A DNA stretch of 64,000 nucleotides, from assembly GCF_000217715.1 (NCBI RefSeq), contig NC_015666.1, positions 3,236,270-3,300,269 of the forward strand. The letters are read 5' to 3'. The translations under genes were made by a program, and so were the position numbers. Position 1 is the stretch's first letter. Every line of letters starts with the position of its first letter. The stretch comes from Halopiger xanaduensis SH-6 (GTDB lineage: Archaea; Halobacteriota; Halobacteria; Halobacteriales; Natrialbaceae). This document shows positions 7,996 to 18,381 of this stretch, piece after piece. Under the pieces are notes generated by a model. It did not search any database and was not told the origin of the DNA. It saw only the letters and a list, made by a program, of their open reading frames with translations.

Positions 7996-9438
7996 ATGGC
8001 GAACACCCAAATTGCCGCCGCCCGAAACGGCACGGTCACCGAGGAGATGGAGCGCGTCGCCGAGCGCGAGAACTGCGACCCCGAATTCGTCCGGGAGCAG
8101 GTCGCCGAGGGACAGGCTGTCATCCCAGCCAACCGAAACCACGACGCCCTCGACGCGATGGTCATCGGCCGCGAGTTCGCGACCAAGGTCAACGCCAACA
8201 TCGGCAACAGCGAGACGACCAGCGACATAGAGACGGAACTCGAGAAGCTCCACACCGCGGTCCACTACGGCGCGGATACGGTGATGGACCTCGGCACTGG
8301 GGCGAATCTGGACGAGATCCGCGAGACCCACGTCGAACACTCGCCGGTACCGATCGGGACGGTGCCGCTGTACGAGGCGGTCAAGCAGGCGGGGAGTCCC
8401 GAAGAGATTACGACGGACCTGCTGCTCGAGATCATCGAAAAGCAGGCCGAGCAGGGCGTCGACTACATGACGATCCACGCCGGCATCCTCGCCGAGCACC
8501 TGCCGCTGACCGACGGCCGGAAGACCGGCATCGTCTCGCGGGGCGGCTCGATCATGGCCTCGTGGATGGAGGCACGCGGCGAGCAGAACCCGCTCTTTCA
8601 GGTCTACGACGAAATCTGCGAGATCTTCGCCGAGCACGACGTCACGTTCAGCCTCGGGGACAGCCTCCGACCGGGCTCGCTGGCCGACGCCTGCGACGAG
8701 GCCCAGTACGCAGAACTCGACACGCTCGGGGAACTCACCCGCCGCGCCTGGGAGCACGATGTCCAGGTGATGGTCGAGGGGCCGGGTCACGTCCCGATGC
8801 ACAAGGTCGCCGAGAACGTCGAACGCCAGCAGGAGGTCTGCGACGGTGCGCCGTTTTACGTGCTCGGGCCGCTCGTGACCGACATCGCACCCGGCTACGA
8901 CCACATTACCAGCGCTATCGGGGCCGCGATGGCCGCCCAGGCCGGCGCGGCGATGCTCTGTTACGTCACGCCCAAGGAGCACCTCGGCCTCCCCGAGGAG
9001 GAAGACGTCCGCGACGGCCTCGCGGCCTACCGGATCGCCGCCCACGCGGGCGACGTCGGGAGCGAGCGGCCCGGCGCGCGCGACTGGGACGACGCCCTCT
9101 CGGAGGCGCGCTACGACTTCGACTGGCGCGAGCAGTTCCGCCTGGCGCTCGATCCCGACCGCGCTCGAGACTACCACGACCAGACGCTGCCGGAGGACAA
9201 CTACAAGGAAGCGCGCTTCTGCTCGATGTGCGGCGCCGAATTCTGTTCGATGCGGATCGACCAGGACGCACGGGACGGCGGTGAAATGGAACGACTGGAC
9301 ACGGAGACCGATCTCGAGTCGTCGGCGGCGGCGGACGTGAACCTGCCGCCGACCGGCACTCACCGTTCCGGTTCGGACGCGTTGCCGGAGGTCGACGCGT
9401 GTGAGGAATCGTCCGTCGAACACGCGGGAGACGACTGA
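7996..9438 (+). CDS. thiC: Phosphomethylpyrimidine synthase
   Basis: A 480-aa radical-SAM-type ThiC that converts aminoimidazole ribotide (AIR) to the HMP-phosphate moiety of thiamine. The diagnostic C-terminal cluster motif CX2CX4C is present as CSMCGAEFC (Cys409, 412, 417). Other conserved stretches are [33 protein letters not shown] and [14 protein letters not shown]. After the cluster there is a poorly conserved tail of about 60 residues, longer than in most bacterial enzymes. The gene stands alone, without other thi genes beside it. The inverted repeat at its promoter suggests repression when thiamine is sufficient. Confidence 0.97.
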   Translation: MANTQIAAARNGTVTEEMERVAERENCDPEFVREQVAEGQAVIPANRNHDALDAMVIGREFATKVNANIGNSETTSDIETELEKLHTAVHYGADTVMDLGTGANLDEIRETHVEHSPVPIGTVPLYEAVKQAGSPEEITTDLLLEIIEKQAEQGVDYMTIHAGILAEHLPLTDGRKTGIVSRGGSIMASWMEARGEQNPLFQVYDEICEIFAEHDVTFSLGDSLRPGSLADACDEAQYAELDTLGELTRRAWEHDVQVMVEGPGHVPMHKVAENVERQQEVCDGAPFYVLGPLVTDIAPGYDHITSAIGAAMAAQAGAAMLCYVTPKEHLGLPEEEDVRDGLAAYRIAAHAGDVGSERPGARDWDDALSEARYDFDWREQFRLALDPDRARDYHDQTLPEDNYKEARFCSMCGAEFCSMRIDQDARDGGEMERLDTETDLESSAAADVNLPPTGTHRSGSDALPEVDACEESSVEHAGDD

Positions 9439-9607
9439 TACGGGTCTGCTGTTCCGATGCATCGGTGTAACCGCACCCCTCCTGCGGTTCGCCGGGACCG
9501 ACGTTTAACAGTCCGTACGACGACCGGCTCCGACCCGGAACGATCGAGGGCGATTCCTGACGGGTTCAGCAGGTGGATTATTGGACCTCTGCCACGTAGG
9601 GTACCCG

Positions 9608-10273
9608 ATGCGATTCGTCGACGTTACCGTCGAACGAGCACCGTCGGAACAGTCTCCCCTGAATCGACGGCTCGCCGCCGACGACGAGGTCGTCCGCGAG
9701 GAACTGCTCAACTGGCGTATGAGTCGAAACGAGGTCCTCAACCAGCTTATTTTTGCGATCGGAAATCGGGACGCGTACGAGGCGGCGCTCGAGGACGTCG
9801 CCGAAATCGTCGCCTACGAGATTCGGGCGATCGACGAGGACCGATTTTACGTGTACCTTCAGGAGGAGCGAACGCAGGAGACCGTTTCGTGGTGGACCGT
9901 CTTTCTGGCTCACGACTTCATTCACGTGCCGCCGGTCGTCATCGAGGACGGGAGCAGTCGTCTCACGCTGCTCGGGGAGTTCGACGACCTCCGTACCGTC
10001 GTCGACGAACTGTCGGACGAAGTGACGATCGAGATCGAGGAGATCGGGGACTACCGCGGGCACGGCCACCGGCTCACGGGCCGATTGACGGCACGGCAGT
10101 ATCGAGCCGTCCGGATCGCACTCGAGCGCGGGTATTACGAAATCCCGCGTGAGACGTCGCTCGCGGCTATCGCCGCGGCGCTCGAGTGTACCGAAAGCAC
10201 TGCATCCGACATTCTTCGACGGGCGGAGCGGGAGCTAGTGCGGGCGATCGTTCCGTCGGTTCACCGCTGCTGA
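9608..10273 (+). CDS. HTH-10 (Bat-type) transcriptional regulator
   Basis: A 221-aa regulator of the haloarchaeal Bat/HTH-10 family. The N-terminal about 150 residues are a poorly conserved sensor-like alpha/beta domain. The C-terminal 55 residues carry the family HTH, beginning LTARQYRAVRIALERGYYEIP and continuing with LAAIAAALECTESTASDILRRAE. In this family the HTH binds promoter DNA while the N-terminal part responds to signals or partners. ATG 9608 is chosen over the in-frame start at 9581 because a TATA-like GGATTATTGG at about 9572-9581 would lie 27-36 nt upstream. The target genes are unknown. Confidence 0.88.
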   Translation: MRFVDVTVERAPSEQSPLNRRLAADDEVVREELLNWRMSRNEVLNQLIFAIGNRDAYEAALEDVAEIVAYEIRAIDEDRFYVYLQEERTQETVSWWTVFLAHDFIHVPPVVIEDGSSRLTLLGEFDDLRTVVDELSDEVTIEIEEIGDYRGHGHRLTGRLTARQYRAVRIALERGYYEIPRETSLAAIAAALECTESTASDILRRAERELVRAIVPSVHRC

Positions 10274-10303
10274 GTGGTGAAACCGTCGTGGACCGTTCGC
10301 AAC

Positions 10304-11047
10304 TCAGACTAGAACTGCAGTCACGATCACGTACGCGAAAATATTATTACACAGGTGCAAGAGCCAGGCGCCGGTCAGGTTGTCGAACCGGAGTCGGAGC
10401 ACCGTCGGGAAGACGCTCCACGCCGCGATGGCGGCGACGCCCGCCACACCGAGGGCGAACACGTGATAGCCGGCGAAGACGACGATCGATCCCGCGCTGG
10501 CGGTGAGCAGCGACCAGCCCCGTCCGAGGAGCGCGCCGACGAGCGCACCTCGGAACAGCAACTCTTCGACGAGCGGGGCGACGAGAACGACGCCGAACGC
10601 GACGCCGGCTAGCGTCGCGGGATCGCCGAGGTCGTAGGTGTAGAACGGGGTGAGTTCGAACCCGAACAGCCCCGCGACCCACTCCCCGACGAGAAACGCA
10701 CCGATACCGAGCGGAACACAGACCGCCGTCCAGCCCAGTTCGGCGCGGCTCGGTCGCTGCAGCGGGAACGCGGCCAGTCGCTCCGGCTCGTCGAAGCGCC
10801 GCCACAGGAGCGCGAGTGCCGCCGAGAGTCCGATTCCGACAGCGCCGTAGATCACTCCCGGCGGGGGCTCGAGTCCGGGCTCGCCGATCGTCGCGACGTA
10901 CCCGGTGATCAGTGCGCTCGTCACGACGAGCACCAGCGCCGTCGCACCGAGGATGAGCCACACCCGGTTGCCAAGAGTCGTCTCGTCCGTTTGCGCCGTC
11001 GAGTCGATGCGAGCGTCGGTCGACGGCCACCGCGTTCGTATTGGCAT
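10304..11047 (-). CDS. CPBP family intramembrane glutamic endopeptidase
   Basis: A 247-aa protein with about seven membrane helices and the CPBP/Abi (PF02517-type) motifs: APLVEELLFRG with the paired catalytic glutamates, GYHVFAL, and HLCNN near the C-terminus. Related proteases cleave CAAX-type or other membrane substrates. The substrate here is unknown. An upstream extension to 11254 is open but looks non-coding; ATG 11047 precedes a short hydrophilic leader and the first helix. It is divergent from the PhzF gene. Confidence 0.88.
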   Translation of the reverse strand: MPIRTRWPSTDARIDSTAQTDETTLGNRVWLILGATALVLVVTSALITGYVATIGEPGLEPPPGVIYGAVGIGLSAALALLWRRFDEPERLAAFPLQRPSRAELGWTAVCVPLGIGAFLVGEWVAGLFGFELTPFYTYDLGDPATLAGVAFGVVLVAPLVEELLFRGALVGALLGRGWSLLTASAGSIVVFAGYHVFALGVAGVAAIAAWSVFPTVLRLRFDNLTGAWLLHLCNNIFAYVIVTAVLV

Positions 11048-11195
11048 CGTAACATAATACGCCCGAGCCCCCGATGGGTCTTCGCGCTGTGCAGTTAGAC
11101 TATTGAAGTCCCTACCCGAACGCTCGAGCGGCAACCGCCCTCCCGTTCGAATCGCTGTCAGAGCATTCATACCCCGCTCGACCGACCGATGGCGT

Positions 11196-12101
11196 ATGGA
11201 GACGACGCGAATCGTGCAGGTCGACGCCTTCACCGACGAACCGCTTTCCGGCAACCCCGCCGGCGTCGTGCCGGACGCGGACGGGCTCTCGGACGACCAG
11301 ATGCAGTCGATCGCCGCCGAGATGGCCGTCAGCGAGACGGCCTTCCTGCGCTCGAGCGACGACCCCGAGGCGGACCGCCGCGTGAGCTACTTCACGCCCA
11401 CGCAGGAGGTCGACCTCTGCGGCCACGCGACGATAGGCTCTTTCGCCCACCTCCACGACGAAGGGCTCGAGCCCGGAACGACCGCTCTCGAGACGAACGT
11501 CGGCGTCCTCGAGATCGAGGTCGGCGAGGACGGCACGGTCTGGATGACCCAGGACGAGCCCCGGATTCGCGAGGTCGACGTCGGCTACGACCGCGTCGCC
11601 GACGCGCTCGGGGTGAGTCAGGCCGCGCTCGAGGGGGCCAGCGACGACATTCCGCTCGCCGTTTCCTCGACCGGACTGCCGTTTCTGATCGTTCCGATTA
11701 CCTACCTCTCGGATCTCGGCGACGCCGATCCGGACATGAACGCCGTCGAGGAACTCGCCGACTCGGTCGATGCGACCGGCATCTACCTCTTCACCTTCGA
11801 CGCGCTCGGCCGCGACTCGACGCTGCACGGGCGGATGTTCGCACCCGGTGCGGGCGTCCCCGAGGATCCCGTCACGGGAACCGCCAGCGGCGCCGTCGCC
11901 GCCTATCTCGACCGGTTCGGTGCGTTCGACGACGACTTCCCCGAGGAACTTCGCCTCGAGCAGGGTCACTACGTCGACCGGCCGGGACTGGTGCGCGTTC
12001 GTCTCGAGAACGGCGTCCGGGTCGGCGGCCGCGGCGTGACCGCGCTGGACGGGACGATCGCCGTTCCCGACGACGAGGAAGACGAGATCCTCGAGGCCTG
12101 A
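11196..12101 (+). CDS. PhzF family phenazine-biosynthesis-like isomerase
   Basis: A 301-aa protein with the two pseudo-repeated halves of the PhzF/diaminopimelate-epimerase fold. Visible motifs are VDAFTDEPLSGNPAGVV at the N-terminus, FTPTQEVDLCGHATIGSF, and DPVTGTASGAVAAYL in the second half, which together build the active-site cleft. Most PhzF relatives outside phenazine producers have no known substrate, and no phenazine genes are present here. The frame is open upstream to 11103, but ATG 11196 starts directly at the conserved METTRIVQVDAF. Confidence 0.9.
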   Translation: METTRIVQVDAFTDEPLSGNPAGVVPDADGLSDDQMQSIAAEMAVSETAFLRSSDDPEADRRVSYFTPTQEVDLCGHATIGSFAHLHDEGLEPGTTALETNVGVLEIEVGEDGTVWMTQDEPRIREVDVGYDRVADALGVSQAALEGASDDIPLAVSSTGLPFLIVPITYLSDLGDADPDMNAVEELADSVDATGIYLFTFDALGRDSTLHGRMFAPGAGVPEDPVTGTASGAVAAYLDRFGAFDDDFPEELRLEQGHYVDRPGLVRVRLENGVRVGGRGVTALDGTIAVPDDEEDEILEA

Positions 12102-12216
12102 CGGCCGTTCGTTCGGCGGGAGCAGATCTCGCTATCCATACTGATATATTGCTTACATCGGCTATCGGATCCGGCAGTACTGGCCGGGCTGCGGCGTCGG
12201 TTCACTCGATTTCGAG

Positions 12217-12232
12217 TTGTTATCCATAACGA
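12217..12232 (+). promoter_or_regulatory. Putative ppsA promoter with short inverted repeat
   Basis: GTTATCCATAAC is a 5-bp inverted repeat (GTTAT/ATAAC) in an AT-richer patch 30-40 nt before the first ATG of ppsA, where a TATA box is expected. No TrmB-type TACT-N7/8-GAGTA site is visible in the 159-nt gap. Confidence 0.4.
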
Positions 12233-12260
12233 TCGTTCGCAACCTTCATTAGCCGTTCCG

Positions 12261-14627
12261 ATGACCACCGAGATACAGATGGCTGTACTCTGGCTGGACG
12301 AGATTGACGCCGGCGATCTCGAGCGGGTCGGCGGCAAAGGTGCTTCTCTCGGGGAACTCACGGGTGCGGGGCTCCCCGTCCCGTCGGGCTTCGTCGTCAC
12401 GGCGGGAACCTACCGCTCGTTCATCGAGGAAGCGGGCATCGACGAGGAGCTGTTCGCGGCCGTCGACGTCGACGTCGACGACTCGAGCGCCCTCGCCGAA
12501 GCCGCCAACCGCGCCCAGGAACTCATCCTCGAGACGCCGTTCCCGGACGACCTCCGCGAGGAGATCCTCGCCTCGTATCGGGAGGTCGGCGACGGGGAGG
12601 CGTTCGTCGCCGTGCGCTCGTCGGCGACGGCCGAGGACCTGCCCGACGCCTCCTTCGCGGGGCAGCAAGAGACCTTCTTGAACGTCACCGAGGCGGACCT
12701 GCTCGACCGCGTCCGGGAGTGTTGGGCGTCCCTCTTTACCCAGCGGGCGATCTACTACCGCCAGGAGCAGGGGTTCGACCACTCCGCCGTGAACATCGCC
12801 GTGGTCGTCCAGCAGATGGTCGACGCCGAGAAGTCGGGCGTCATGTTCACCAGCCACCCCTCGACCGGCGATCCGACGATGATCATCGAGGCCGCCTGGG
12901 GACTGGGCGAAGCGGTCGTCTCCGGGGCCGTCTCGCCGGATAACTACGCCGTGACGCGCGACGACCGCTCGGCCGACGTCACCGTCGCCGAGAAGAAGGT
13001 GATGCACGTCAAGGACGAGGAGACCGGCGAGACCGTCGAACGACCGGTCCCCGACGAGAAACAGACCGCACGCGTCATCGGCGACGAGGAGATCGACGCC
13101 TTGGTCGACCTCGGCGAGCGCGTCGAGGACCACTACGGCGAGCCGCAGGACGTCGAGTGGGCGATCGTCGAGGGCGACGTCTACATGCTCCAGTCCCGTC
13201 CGATCACGACCATCGACGACAGTAGCGGCGAGGCCGCGGATCCGATCGAGGACACCGTCGACGCCGCCGAAGCGAAGGGTGTCACCGACGGCAGCGGCGG
13301 CGTCCAGACCGCCGACTCCGGCGGGAACGCAGGCACCGATACCGCGGAGGCCGGCGAGGTCGTCGTCGACGGGCTCGGCTCGAGTCCGGGCACCGTCAGC
13401 GGGGCCGCGCGGATCGTCACGAAACTCGACGACCTGGACAAGGTCAAGGAAGGCGACGTCATCGTCACCGAGATGACGATGCCCGACATGGTGCCCGCGA
13501 TGAAACGCGCTTCGGGCATCATCACCGACGAGGGCGGCATGACCAGCCACGCCGCCATCGTCTCGCGCGAACTCGGCGTCCCCGCCGTCGTCGGCACGAC
13601 CAACGCCACTTCGATCTTAGAGGACGGTCAGGTCGTCACGCTCGACGGCGACAAGGGGCAGGTCCTCGAGGGGCAGAACGTCGAACCCGAGGAGGAGACC
13701 GAACCCGTCGAGGAGGTGCGCCCGCAGTCGCCGGTCAAGCCGATGACCGCGACCGAGGTGAAGGTCAACGTCTCCATCCCCGAAGCCGCCGAGCGCGCGG
13801 CCGCGACCGGCGCCGACGGCGTCGGCCTGCTCCGGATGGAGCACATGATCCTCTCGCTGAACCAGACGCCTGCGAAGTTCATCGCGGAGAACGGCGAGGA
13901 CGCCTACATCAACGAACTCGTTCAGGGCATCCGCCACGTCGCCGACGAGTTCTACCCCCGCCCCGTCCGCACCCGCACCCTCGACGCGCCGACCGACGAG
14001 TTCCGCCAGCTCGAGGGCGGCGAGGACGAACCCCAGGAGCACAACCCGATGCTGGGCTACCGGGGCATTCGGCGCTCGCTCGACCGGCCCGACGTGTTCG
14101 CCCACGAACTCGAGGCGTTCCGCCGGCTCTACGAGATGGGCTACGACAACGTCGAGATGATGTTCCCGCTGGTCAACGACGCCGAGGACGTCTACCGGGT
14201 CAAGCAACTCATGCAGGAGGCAGGTATCGACCCGGACAAGCGCAAGTGGGGCGTGATGATCGAGACGCCGGCCGCGGCACTGTCGGTCGAGGAGATGGCC
14301 GAGACGGGGATCGACTTCGCCTCCTTCGGCACGAACGACCTCACCCAGTACACGCTCGCGGTCGACCGCAACAACGAGCACGTCGCCGACCGGTTCGACG
14401 AACTCCACCCCTCGGTGCTGCGCCTGATCGGCGACGTCATCGAGACCTGCCGCGAACACGACGTCGCCACGAGCATCTGCGGCCAGGCGGGGTCGAAGCC
14501 CGAGATGGTCCAGTTCCTCGTCAACGAGGGCGTCAGTTCCATCTCGGCGAACATCGACGCCGTCCGCGACGTCCAGCACGAGGTCAAGCGCGTCGAGCAG
14601 AAACTGCTGCTCGAGTCGGTGCGCTGA
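12261..14627 (+). CDS. ppsA: Phosphoenolpyruvate synthase (pyruvate, water dikinase)
   Basis: A 788-aa PEP synthase that makes PEP from pyruvate, ATP and water, the entry into gluconeogenesis. Domain order is as expected. The N-terminal ATP-binding domain carries VGGKGASLGEL and VRSSATAEDLPDASFAGQQE. An acidic linker (about 320-365) leads to the swivelling phospho-His domain (GGMTSHAAIVSRELG, His430). The C-terminal PEP/pyruvate TIM barrel has GADGVGLLRMEHM and FGTNDLTQYTLAVDRN. ATG 12261 and ATG 12279 (MAVLWLDE) are both possible starts. A hairpin plus T-run follows the stop codon. Confidence 0.95.
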   Translation: MTTEIQMAVLWLDEIDAGDLERVGGKGASLGELTGAGLPVPSGFVVTAGTYRSFIEEAGIDEELFAAVDVDVDDSSALAEAANRAQELILETPFPDDLREEILASYREVGDGEAFVAVRSSATAEDLPDASFAGQQETFLNVTEADLLDRVRECWASLFTQRAIYYRQEQGFDHSAVNIAVVVQQMVDAEKSGVMFTSHPSTGDPTMIIEAAWGLGEAVVSGAVSPDNYAVTRDDRSADVTVAEKKVMHVKDEETGETVERPVPDEKQTARVIGDEEIDALVDLGERVEDHYGEPQDVEWAIVEGDVYMLQSRPITTIDDSSGEAADPIEDTVDAAEAKGVTDGSGGVQTADSGGNAGTDTAEAGEVVVDGLGSSPGTVSGAARIVTKLDDLDKVKEGDVIVTEMTMPDMVPAMKRASGIITDEGGMTSHAAIVSRELGVPAVVGTTNATSILEDGQVVTLDGDKGQVLEGQNVEPEEETEPVEEVRPQSPVKPMTATEVKVNVSIPEAAERAAATGADGVGLLRMEHMILSLNQTPAKFIAENGEDAYINELVQGIRHVADEFYPRPVRTRTLDAPTDEFRQLEGGEDEPQEHNPMLGYRGIRRSLDRPDVFAHELEAFRRLYEMGYDNVEMMFPLVNDAEDVYRVKQLMQEAGIDPDKRKWGVMIETPAAALSVEEMAETGIDFASFGTNDLTQYTLAVDRNNEHVADRFDELHPSVLRLIGDVIETCREHDVATSICGQAGSKPEMVQFLVNEGVSSISANIDAVRDVQHEVKRVEQKLLLESVR

Positions 14628-14648
14628 CCGAATCCGAAATTTCCAGAC

Positions 14649-14678
14649 GAGCTGCCGATCAGCTCGGCGCTCATTTTT
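14649..14678 (+). terminator. Putative ppsA terminator
   Basis: GAGCTG (14649-14654) and CAGCTC (14660-14665) form a 6-bp stem with a 5-nt loop, followed by the T-run ATTTTTG at 14673-14679, 21 nt after the ppsA stop codon. Archaeal termination depends mainly on the T-run; the stem may be incidental. Confidence 0.5.
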
Positions 14679-14820
14679 GTCGACCACTCGAGTCGCAGTC
14701 GTCGCCTGCGGCCGAGTCACTCAACAGTACGGACGTCCTATCGGTCGGTGTGAGCGGGCGGAGCGGGACGATGTTCGGTGAGGCGCCGCGACCCGCCGCT
14801 CTGCACGATAGGATTACCAC

Positions 14821-15672
14821 ATGAACACAGCAAATACGACCGCGCTCCCGGACGGAACGCACCTCGGACGAACCGCGCTTCGCGTCTCGGCGCTCGAGGA
14901 CCTCGTCGAGTTCTACCGAGACGTCGTCGGACTCTCCGTCCTGCGGCGCGACGAGACGACGGCCGTCCTCGGCGTCGACGACGCGCCGCTGCTCGTCTTA
15001 GAGCGCGACGAGAACGCGCCCGAGCGAGCGCGATCGGAGACCGGGCTCTACCACAACGCGTTCAGGGTGCCGTCGCGCGCCGCGCTCGGCGCCGCGCTGG
15101 CGCGGATACGGGATCGCTGGCGGCTCGACGGCGCCGCGGACCACCTCGTGAGCGAGGCGCTTTACCTGTCCGATCCGGCGGGCAACGGCGTCGAAATCTA
15201 CCGCGACCGGCCGCGCGAGGAGTGGCCGACGACCGACGACGGTCGCGTTCGGATGGCGACCGATCCCCTGGATTTCGCCGGCATCGAAGCCGCCGCCGCG
15301 AGCGACGACCGCGCGCCGTCGGGCACCGACGTCGGTCACGTCCACCTCGAGGTGTCCTCGCTCGAGGCGTTCGCGGAGTTCTACGCGGACGCGCTCGGGT
15401 TCGACGTGCGGGCGGACCTCTCCGGCGCGCTGTTCGTGGCGGCCGACGGCTACCACCACCACGTCGGGGCGAACACGTGGAACCGGCGGACGGAGCCGGC
15501 CGAGGGGCGGGGGCTGGCCTGGTTCGAGGTCGTCGTCCCGGATTCGCGGGATTTCGAGGCGTTAGAGGAGCGACTCTCGGATCGGGGAAAAGCGCTCACC
15601 GAAACGGAGGACGGATTCGCCGTCGCCGATCCGGACGGTATCGAACTCCGGTTCCGGACCGCGACACCGTAG
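14821..15672 (+). CDS. Two-domain VOC (glyoxalase/catechol-dioxygenase-like) protein
   Basis: A 283-aa protein with two vicinal-oxygen-chelate modules. The first runs from HLGRTALRVSALEDLVEFYRD to GNGVEIYRDRPREEW. The second runs from DVGHVHLEVSSLEAFAEFY through GYHHHVGANTW to PDGIELRF. Layout and length resemble CatE/YfiE-type catechol-2,3-dioxygenase-like proteins, which use a metal held by His and Glu residues. The substrate is unknown, and no aromatic-degradation genes are adjacent. ATG 14821 follows the intergenic gap after ppsA directly. Confidence 0.87.
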   Translation: MNTANTTALPDGTHLGRTALRVSALEDLVEFYRDVVGLSVLRRDETTAVLGVDDAPLLVLERDENAPERARSETGLYHNAFRVPSRAALGAALARIRDRWRLDGAADHLVSEALYLSDPAGNGVEIYRDRPREEWPTTDDGRVRMATDPLDFAGIEAAAASDDRAPSGTDVGHVHLEVSSLEAFAEFYADALGFDVRADLSGALFVAADGYHHHVGANTWNRRTEPAEGRGLAWFEVVVPDSRDFEALEERLSDRGKALTETEDGFAVADPDGIELRFRTATP

Positions 15673-15726
15673 CCGTCGGCGACGCGTCCGAATCCGTTTC
15701 GACCGGTCCGACGAACGCCCCGCCGA

Positions 15727-17019
15727 TCAGGAGCCGGTCTTTTCGACCCGGTACCAGCGTCCGTCCCAGCTCAGACAGTACTCGAGTAGCGATCGAAGCG
15801 TGAGCACGCCGAACGCGGGATAGAGCAGCGGCGCGAACAGCACGCTCCAGCCGAGGTCGTCGATGCGGCCGTCGCGCGCGTCGCGCCAGGCGACCAGCCC
15901 GATCGTCGCGAGCAGGGCCGCGGCCGGCACGAGAAACGCCGATTCGACGCCGAGCACGAGCAACAGGAGCAGCTTCGAGACGAGCACGAGCGTGACGAGA
16001 CACCCGAACAGGCTCGAGCACATGCGCCCGACGGAGATGAGGCCACGCCGGCCGGCTCGACCGCGCAGGAAGTCGACGAGCGTCGCGTGCAACACTTCAA
16101 CCTGGCCGACGCGCCAGCGCTTGCGCTGGCCCCACAGGTCTCGCAGCGTGTGGGGCGCTTCCATCGTGTTGGTGCAGTGGCGGGCCTGCCTGACGTCGAG
16201 TCCCTCGCGGTAGCAGGCGTGGGCGAAGGCCAGATCCTCGGTGAGCACGTCGTCGTAGCCGCCGACCCGTTCGATCGCCTCGCGGGTGAAGGCGGTCGAG
16301 GAACTCCGGCAGTTCGTGAAACCGAACAGTTCGACCATCTTGTAGCTGGCGTGGAAGACGATCCGCTCGCAGTAGGCGACCGTCTCGACGGGGCCGGTCG
16401 GGCGCGGCACTCGGCGCCCTTGGAAGACGTCCACGCCCTCGAGCAGTTGGCCCATCGCCGTCGGCAGGAACTCGGGGGCGATCCACTCGTCGGCGTCGAA
16501 GACCGCGAAGTGATCGGAATCGCGCTCGCGGACCGCGTAGTTGATCGCGCCCGCCTTCGATCCCGACTCGCCGTTGATCAGTACCTCGACGGGGTCGTAC
16601 TCGGCCGCCAGTTCGCGCGCCCGCTCTACGGTCGCCTCGTCGTTGGGCTCGGCGACGATCACGACCTCGAGGTTCTCGTAGGCGCTTGCGGCGAGGCTCT
16701 CGACGCTGACGTCCATCACCGCGTGATCCCGGTAGACGGGGACGACGGCGGTCAGTCGCGGGCCGTCCGTCACGCTCTCGAGGGGCTCGCGGGACTGCCA
16801 GACTTCGCGGATCAACAGCAGGCCCGTCAGGCTGACGAAGAACGTAAAGACGGCCATCGCCGACAGCGCCTCGAGGACGACGAACTGGACGGTTACGACG
16901 AGCAGGTCGAGCGTGAGCGTTTGTATTTCGGTTCCCTGGAGCAGCCCGAACGCTAAGAGGACGGCGGCGCCGCACGCGGTGCCGCCGTGCTCGAGCAACC
17001 GCGACGGGACGAATTGCAT
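15727..17019 (-). CDS. Membrane-bound family 2 glycosyltransferase
   Basis: A 430-aa processive-type GT2 enzyme. Two or three N-terminal helices precede the catalytic domain, which starts at about 90 (LTAVVPVYRDHAVMDVSVESL) and has the metal-binding FDADEW, the TEDLAFA acidic motif and QRKRWRVGQ (a QxxRW-like motif). Four to five C-terminal helices follow. Such enzymes polymerise or transfer sugars across the membrane, for example for exopolysaccharide or glycolipid. Donor and acceptor are unknown. An in-frame GTG lies immediately before ATG 17019. It is divergent from mfnA and has no polysaccharide cluster around it. Confidence 0.88.
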   Translation of the reverse strand: MQFVPSRLLEHGGTACGAAVLLAFGLLQGTEIQTLTLDLLVVTVQFVVLEALSAMAVFTFFVSLTGLLLIREVWQSREPLESVTDGPRLTAVVPVYRDHAVMDVSVESLAASAYENLEVVIVAEPNDEATVERARELAAEYDPVEVLINGESGSKAGAINYAVRERDSDHFAVFDADEWIAPEFLPTAMGQLLEGVDVFQGRRVPRPTGPVETVAYCERIVFHASYKMVELFGFTNCRSSSTAFTREAIERVGGYDDVLTEDLAFAHACYREGLDVRQARHCTNTMEAPHTLRDLWGQRKRWRVGQVEVLHATLVDFLRGRAGRRGLISVGRMCSSLFGCLVTLVLVSKLLLLLVLGVESAFLVPAAALLATIGLVAWRDARDGRIDDLGWSVLFAPLLYPAFGVLTLRSLLEYCLSWDGRWYRVEKTGS

Positions 17020-17218
17020 CACCCGGACGTTTTGATCGATCCGGCATCAATATTCTCCCTTGGAGACCATCGCTTCGAGTGAAGCCGGTGATCGTCGGTC
17101 GGCGATCGAAGCGGTACCGGCAGAATCACCGTCCGAAACCGCCGTAAACGTCCACCGCGCACCGCCGAACGAGCCGATAAACGCAACGCATAAACGATCG
17201 AACGTCCACATACGTGAT

Positions 17219-18304
17219 ATGCAGACCGAGCCGCAGGCGTTCGACCGGGTGCTCTCCTCGATGTGTACCGAGCCCCACCCGGTAGCGCGCGAGGCGGCCG
17301 AACGGTTTCTCGCGACGAACCCCGGCGACCCCGGCACCTACCCGACCGTCTCGGCGCTCGAGGACGAGGCGATCGCGATGCTCGGCGAGATCGCCGGCCT
17401 CGAGGAGCCGTCGGGGTACATCGCCGGCGGCGGTACCGAGGCCAACATTCAGGCGGTCCGGATCGCCCGCGAGCGGGCCGACGCGACGCGGCCGAACGTC
17501 GTCATGCCCGAGTCGGCCCACTTCAGCTTCCGGAAGGCCGCCGACCTGCTGGGCGTCGACCTGCGGGTCGTCCCCACCGACGACCGCTACCGAGCCGACC
17601 TCGGGGCGGTCCGGGCCGCCGTCGACGACGATACCGCGGCGGTGATCGGCGTCGCCGGCTCGACCGAGTACGGCCGCGTCGACCCGATCCCGGAACTGGG
17701 CGAGATCGCCCGCTCGGTCGACGCCACGCTCCACGTCGACGCCGCCTGGGGCGGCTTCGTCCTGCCCTTCACGGACTACGAGTGGAACTTCTCCCACGCG
17801 CCCGTCGACACGATGGCGATCGATCCGCACAAGATGGGGCAGGCGGCCGTCCCCGCGGGCGGGCTCCTCGTCCGCGATTCCGCACTGTTGGACGAACTCG
17901 CCGTCGACACCCCCTACCTCGAGTCGACCTCGCAGGCGACCCTGACCGGGACCCGATCGGGTGCCGGCGTCGCAAGCGCTGTCGCCGCAATGGAGGAGCT
18001 GTGGCCAAGTGGCTACCGTAGCCAGTACGTCCGCTCGCGGAACAACGCCGAGTGGCTCGCCGACGCCCTCGAGAAACGGGGCTACGACGTCGTCGACCCG
18101 ACGCTGCCGCTGGTCGCGGCCGACGTCCCCCGGTCGACGTTCGATGCGCTCCGCGCGAAGGGGTGGCGGATCTCCCGCACCGCGACCGACGAACTCCGAA
18201 TCGTCTGTATGCCCCACGTCACCCGCGAGATGCTCGCCTCCTTCGTCGGCGATCTGGACCGGCTCGAGGTGCGCGCGAGCGTGCCGGTTGCCTGCGACGA
18301 CTGA
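17219..18304 (+). CDS. mfnA: PLP-dependent L-aspartate/L-tyrosine decarboxylase (MfnA family)
   Basis: A 361-aa group II PLP decarboxylase. Key motifs are [42 protein letters not shown], and [10 protein letters not shown] with the PLP lysine. In methanogens MfnA makes tyramine for methanofuran. In archaea without methanofuran the homolog is known to act as aspartate decarboxylase, giving beta-alanine for coenzyme A, which is the likelier role here; coaBC lies 39 kb away. ATG 17219 sits about 28 nt after the TATA-like GCATAAACG, so the leader is short or absent. The longer upstream frame lacks coding character. Confidence 0.92.
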   Translation: MQTEPQAFDRVLSSMCTEPHPVAREAAERFLATNPGDPGTYPTVSALEDEAIAMLGEIAGLEEPSGYIAGGGTEANIQAVRIARERADATRPNVVMPESAHFSFRKAADLLGVDLRVVPTDDRYRADLGAVRAAVDDDTAAVIGVAGSTEYGRVDPIPELGEIARSVDATLHVDAAWGGFVLPFTDYEWNFSHAPVDTMAIDPHKMGQAAVPAGGLLVRDSALLDELAVDTPYLESTSQATLTGTRSGAGVASAVAAMEELWPSGYRSQYVRSRNNAEWLADALEKRGYDVVDPTLPLVAADVPRSTFDALRAKGWRISRTATDELRIVCMPHVTREMLASFVGDLDRLEVRASVPVACDD

Positions 18305-18381
18305 CGCCGGTCGTACTGCCTCCTTCGGTCCGTTCACGCCGTATCGATACCCGTTTCACGCTCCCCGCTCGAGCCCCTCGC

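Noticed and set aside
12102-12260. TrmB site before ppsA
   Set aside because: TACT occurs at about 12154 and 12177 but neither is followed by GAGTA at 7-8 nt.
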